Of a DNA stretch of 64,000 bases, positions 59,402 to 64,000 are shown piece after piece. The stretch is from assembly GCA_033239525.1 (NCBI GenBank), contig BSYO01000008.1, positions 16,786,830 through 16,850,829 of the forward strand. The letters run 5' to 3'. Under the pieces are notes generated by a model. That model was not told the DNA's origin. It was given only the letters and a program-made list of their open reading frames with translations, and made no database searches. Every line of letters begins with the position of its first letter. Positions within the stretch are counted from its first letter, which is position 1. This DNA comes from Nepenthes gracilis (lineage: Eukaryota; Streptophyta; Magnoliopsida; Caryophyllales; Nepenthaceae). Position numbers and translations under genes: made by a program.

Positions 59402-59880
59402 TCTCAATGAAAACACTAATGATATGTGCACGTCGACGGGGGACGTGAACACAGGGAAGGGGAGTTCGAGCAGAGGTGTAAAGGAGGGGAAAAACAAACT
59501 GGGAGAGAGTTAGAGAGAGAGAGAGAGAAGTAGAAGTAGAAGAACAGAGATGAGAACAAGTAATTTTCTATCTTTCCTATCTTGCAAAGTACAGCCGTGT
59601 ATATATAGACCGCGGTCCATACTCCTACACCTCGGTCACTAAACTAACAACAGGGACCCTTCGGCCATTAACTAATCAATAGGGAAAATAACCAACTAAG
59701 AGTGCATGTGTAGATAGTGCTCTGGGAAGAAAACCAATTGAATAGAAAACTAACAATACCGTAACAGACAATATACGTGTAGGGAATTAATAAACAAGTA
59801 GTACACGTGTAATCCAATGTGGAGATTCTAATAGAATTAGTTCAAGTTCACAACAGAACATATATATAATGAGTATGAAA
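59402..59880 (-). repeat. Probable 5' LTR or leader of the chromovirus derivative
   Basis: On the minus strand a CTATATATACACGG TATA box (about 59598-59611) precedes a CT-rich leader (59514-59532) and then the gag start. That arrangement is expected of U3-R-U5 plus leader. No primer-binding site or matching 3' copy was found, so the boundary is uncertain. Confidence 0.42.
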
Positions 59881-60171
59881 CTCTTAATAATGTGGCTCAT
59901 CCCATTAGGTATTATACGTGAGCTTGGGAATCCCTTTAACCCACGACATCATGTGTTGATTGGTCTCATACAGGTGCTACAGAAGGCCAATGCAGATATT
60001 TGTGGCTTTGTTTTGAAAAGCAGGGTAAACCAATTAACATTCACCTTTTCAGCTGATATTTTAGAGGTGATAAGGGTTGTTTAATGTCTAACATTGATAG
60101 CTGATGGGCAAGACATGCAAACGTTACCTTTATCTCTTTGCAAGCTTCTTCAACTTAGCTCATCATCTCGA

Positions 60172-60609
60172 CATCATCTCGACGGTGAGGCCATACTTGT
60201 CTTTGACTCCTGTTCCGTGGTATTGTTTTACAAGTCGAGAGATGAGACGATGATAAAGAGAATGCTAACTTGAGCTAACACTTTCTTCCAAGTTGATGCT
60301 CGTATAGGCCGTTTTGATTCAAGGGAATACTCGAAACTAGTTATCACTCGCTTGGATCTGAGAAACTCTACAACCTAACAAGTCATACGCCATCATCTCG
60401 ATGGTGAGGCCATACTTGTCTTTGACTCCTATTCTGTGGTATTGTTTTACAAGTCGAGAGATGAGATGATGATAAAGAAAATGCTAACTTGAGCTAACAC
60501 TTTCTTCGAAATTGATGCTCGTATAGGCCGGTTTGATTCAAAGGAATACTCCAACCTAGTTATCACTCACTTGGATCCGAGAAACTTTACAACCTAACAA
60601 GTCATACGC
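60172..60609. repeat. Tandem duplication, two 219-bp units
   Basis: Units 60172-60390 and 60391-60609 both run from CATCATCTCGA to AAGTCATACGC and have the same length, with about 15 substitutions. Each contains CATCATCTCGA near its start and TCGAGAGATGAGA-GATGAT about 70 bp on, an internal inverted repeat. No coding assignment. Confidence 0.93.
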
Positions 60610-61457
60610 CTCATATTTAACATTTTTCTCAACTATATCATGACAATTAATTAATCACTTCCATTCATAACTTTTTTCATCTTTAATTAAAAAAAAACTT
60701 TTGATGCATGTTTGATTTAATGAAGTAAATTAAAAACTACAAAAAATAATATATATATATATATATATATACGATAATTTTTTTACCATACTTAATATAT
60801 AATCTCATTTTCTGGCCTCATTGACATTCTTTACTTCCCTTGGCGATGTCAACGGTAACATTTAACATGAATTGTAACGTAGTCATGGCCACGTGCCTGA
60901 ATCTTCCCTCACTTGCACCGTACAATACCAGCTACGAAGAGGGTCGATAAAAGGAGAACCGCTTATCGTGATTGATTGACGGTGTTATCATACGATCGGA
61001 GGATTATCAGATGAAGTAGGAGGAGTGAGAAGTGCGTGAGGAGCAGGTGATCAGTGCCTGCGGTCTTTGCTTTGTAAGCCGATTTCTTCCCCGTTGTGTT
61101 CTCCCCACTTGTCACGCTTCCTCCCACGTCGTATGATAATTCTTCTTCTTCCCTTGCCGTTTAATTTAATTTCTATTTTTAAAGGGAGGCAGGGGCTTCG
61201 ATTATTTTATGATCTAATGGTTTTTTAATCTATAATTATATTCTATATCAAAATTATTAAAATAGATAAATTTAATTGGTTGTATTAAATATGTGATGCT
61301 TACGTATTCTTTGATTGTTTATATAGATAATTTTATTCATAAAAATCATATATTATTAGATAGGTTTAACCACATAATGATAGTAATAAAACTTATAATC
61401 GTGAATATAATCAATCGTCTAAGATCTTTTTAGCGATTGTACTATAAGAGGGAAGAG
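60610..61457. other. Spacer with AT microsatellite and a GC-richer patch
   Basis: An AT dinucleotide run lies at 60748-60772. 60.88-61.16 kb is GC-richer (CCACGTGCC, CACGTCGTATG) and could be a promoter or 5' leader, but no exon follows that I can support. Confidence 0.45.
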
Positions 61458-61763
61458 AAGAATTTACTCATCTGTTTAAATCTCGAATCATATTTTATTT
61501 TTCATCAACCTTAGATATATTACTGTTAATATTACAAAAGATATTTTAATGACCATTTTTCTTTTCCTTTTTCTCTATTTTTTAGTTTTATTAGTACAAG
61601 ATTATATATTAAGAATTTACTCATCTGTTTAAATCTCGAATCATATTTTATTTTTCATCAACCTTAGATATATTACTGTTAATATTACAAAAGATATTTT
61701 AATGACCATTTTTCTTTTCCTTTTTCTCTATTTTTTAGTTTTATTAGTACAAGATTATATATT
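61458..61763. repeat. Exact tandem duplication, two 153-bp units
   Basis: 61458-61610 and 61611-61763 are identical base for base by direct reading. The sequence just outside (GTTTAACC...AATCGTCTAAGATC at about 61363-61430, and GTTTAACC...GATCGTCTAAAGAT at about 61769-61830) is itself an older, diverged repeat, so the exact copy sits within a region prone to duplication. Confidence 0.97.
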
Positions 61764-64000
61764 AAGTAAGTTTAACCGTGCAATAATAATAATAGATATC
61801 ATGACTATAAATATAACCGATCGTCTAAAGATTTTTTTACTGATTATACTAAAAATATAATTGATCTTCTGTGGTTGCATGCATGTTCGATGATTGAAAG
61901 GTTGCTTTAATTCATCATCAATTACAAAGCATCCAACTAACGTGAAGGGGAGGATTGAACGGCGATAACCATGTGAAGATCCCATCAAACTAGTGAGTCT
62001 TAGGGGAGGGTTGACGTGCATCAAATTAATCAAATCCCATGAGACTTTATAAGATTCAACGTATGCTTAGGTTCTTCTACCAGAGTACGGCAGGCCAACC
62101 TCTTTCATACGTACAAGGACGTTAATTAATTGATTTTTTGGATTACGTTACTTAATTATTTTGTTGATTTGTCAGATCTTAAGCTATTTTTGACTGATTA
62201 ATGTTAAAAAAATTCATTTTTCATGAAAAATTTGACATAGTCTGCTAAATATTGTCAAAAAATCTAAATATTAGGCATTCAAACTTTAAAAATGTCATTT
62301 TATATAATATAAGATAAGATTATATATAATAGATATAAAATACTTCTGACTGTTGCATAGTTCTGAGAACTTAGCCTTACTCTACATGTTTTGAGATCCA
62401 TTTATTTTTCTCACTCCTTAAAATGAGGTTGGGATTGGATGATATTCACATTGTTGGTTCGACCATATGCCCATATGATAAGGTAATTAATTAATTATGA
62501 AGTCATTCAATTGTATTTTTATTTTCAAATAAATTTCCAGCCTTTTTTTATCTACTTTGTGTTGTTAATTTCTAATTGTTATTAAGACATTATTCAGAAT
62601 TAAACTATTAATTTATATTTTAATTTATCAAAATTAAAAATGATATGGGATAGTTGTTTATAACTTTCAGAGAAAGAGAGAACGAATTATAATTTTAACT
62701 TTAAATTTTATCTGTGAAATAGATATGATAAAGTTAGACCAGATGATAACAAATTAATAAAATTTTTTTTATTATTTTGGTTGACTAGAGGTGGACCAGT
62801 TATATTTCTAATATATTATTTTTAAAAAAATTGTAAAAAATATTATCAAAAAGTTTAAAAAGCTAATATTCAAATAAAAAGTATTGCCTAAATATTATTA
62901 TATATATTAAAAAAATACCATCTATGAATTAATATTTACAGGCCAAGTCTATTACTAGGAGCAAAACTTCTATTAGTAGTAATTTTTCATGCAAATTGGA
63001 TCAAATTATACGGGCTAGACAACAGCCATCTCTAAGTTGAAATTTGGAAGTAATAATTTTTTACAAAAACAAAAAAATTGCATAACAATATAAAATAATT
63101 ACTTAAGTAATATTAATTTCTAAAATACGTACATAAATATATTATTTGTACAAATACACATTTTAAATAATATATATAATTATTTAAAATTTCATAGTTT
63201 AGAAAATTAGAACTTATTTTTGGAATAATAATTTTCTTTATTTTTATTTAGGTCTCAAAAATATTACATTTTTCAGCGAGAGTGTAAGTTAAAATTTTTT
63301 AATACATTAAAAGCATGAAAGATTCTATTTAAATTGGTTGATTTATGAGTATTTTTTTCTGTCAATAAAATTATACCTTATTTGTAATTTTACAAAGCTT
63401 TTATATATGTTTTTGCGGTTTCTGCTGTATTAAATTTGTTTAAATCAAGGTATTTCGGGCCTAAAAATTTAGCCCAAAGATCTAAGGTCATTTCACAGAC
63501 CAAGCCCATTGTCGTATGGATTGTATTTGGACCTCCTGGGAGCCCAATAATTAGGCCCATTCATTTTGGCTGTACTGGCTGTAATAATTCGAACACACTT
63601 CAGCATATATTGAAGTTATACGTTTACATTTTGTAGCCGTTTAGAATCCTGTTATGATTTAGAATAAATCTTACCGTTTAGATTAAATTATAAAAATAAA
63701 AAAATTTAATTAAAATTAAAAAAATATATGATTTAATTTAGATAAGTAAAATTTACTTTAAAATCTATTTTCCCCACGTATGTGCACCCCTGGGATCGAG
63801 GACGGCTGTTGCTCGGATGTCTATAACTCTCTAAATTTTGATTTAAGTAGTGAAATTTATTTTCATTAAAAGAATTTAAAAAATATTGTAAATAAATTTA
63901 TATTTTTTTATGATAGCATGCATGTCTCAATATTTTAATATTTTTTTAAAATATTAAAATAATAAACTTTTTACAATATTTTTAAAATGTATAAAATTAA
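61764..64000. other. AT-rich terminal stretch, no gene recognised
   Basis: The only compositional break is 63440-63620, with GGCCCAAT/GGCCCATT words (TCP/site-II-like motifs often found in plant promoters) and a 66-codon open frame without motifs. The rest is low-complexity AT. Confidence 0.5.

Overview
The window is nuclear DNA from a flowering plant, most likely a dicot. It is AT-rich, its genes are split by short GT-AG introns, and most of it is layered transposable elements. A run of exactly 100 N shows it comes from a scaffolded draft assembly. I cannot name the species. Only three plant gene loci are convincing, with a fourth present as a decayed fragment. All four lie on the minus strand.

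Host genes: (1) exons 1-2 of a riboflavin-pathway lumazine synthase (4471-4916), whose remaining exons are not visible in the window; (2) a type I MADS-box transcription factor gene (15210-16147) with one frameshift between MADS domain and C-terminal region; (3) the last-exon remnant of an NADPH-dependent alkenal double-bond reductase (22819-23227); (4) a four-exon GH28 polygalacturonase (49436-51337). The polygalacturonase is complete in every motif and splice site except for one extra base in a run of six G near the end of exon 1.

Mobile DNA, left to right: an LTR-like block (795-2694); a LINE reverse-transcriptase scrap; an inverted-repeat MITE; a coding-free LTR element of about 4.7 kb on the minus strand (6159-10881), filled with minisatellites; a gypsy-like LTR segment that splits a duplicated host segment (11.9-14.6 kb); another minus-strand LTR (about 17.2-19.3 kb); an LTR-like block carrying a 50-bp minisatellite (23391-24676); a CACTA element with TIRs and a 3-bp AAT duplication (25242-29780); a solo LTR with GTTCA duplication (30413-31418); a nest at 32.3-44.6 kb; a 46.4-48.7 kb nest of two LTRs rich in WRKY-type W-box inverted repeats; a minus-strand Copia pol remnant (55.6-57.5 kb) beside the gap; and a chromovirus deletion derivative keeping gag and the chromodomain end (58.1-59.4 kb).

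The 32-44 kb nest can be ordered in time. An old Copia element (gag at 32.3 kb, protease and integrase at 39.3-41.5 kb) was split in its gag by a complete 6424-bp Copia element with 449-bp LTRs and TATTG target duplication. Separately, its integrase was cut by a gypsy-type LTR followed by decayed gypsy pol. The 6.4-kb element has lost acidic catalytic residues in protease, integrase and reverse transcriptase, each by a change that looks like G to A, and its LTR pair differs almost only by transitions. This is what long-term cytosine methylation and deamination would leave.

The most interesting signal is the pair of unrelated-looking LTRs at 46.4-48.7 kb. Each carries six TTGACC/GGTCAA cores, several paired as short hairpins, upstream of a TATA box. 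This suggests stress- or WRKY-responsive LTR promoters about 1-4 kb beyond the 3' end of the polygalacturonase gene. Very recent sequence turnover shows as an exact 153-bp tandem duplication at 61.5 kb and a 219-bp one at 60.2 kb.
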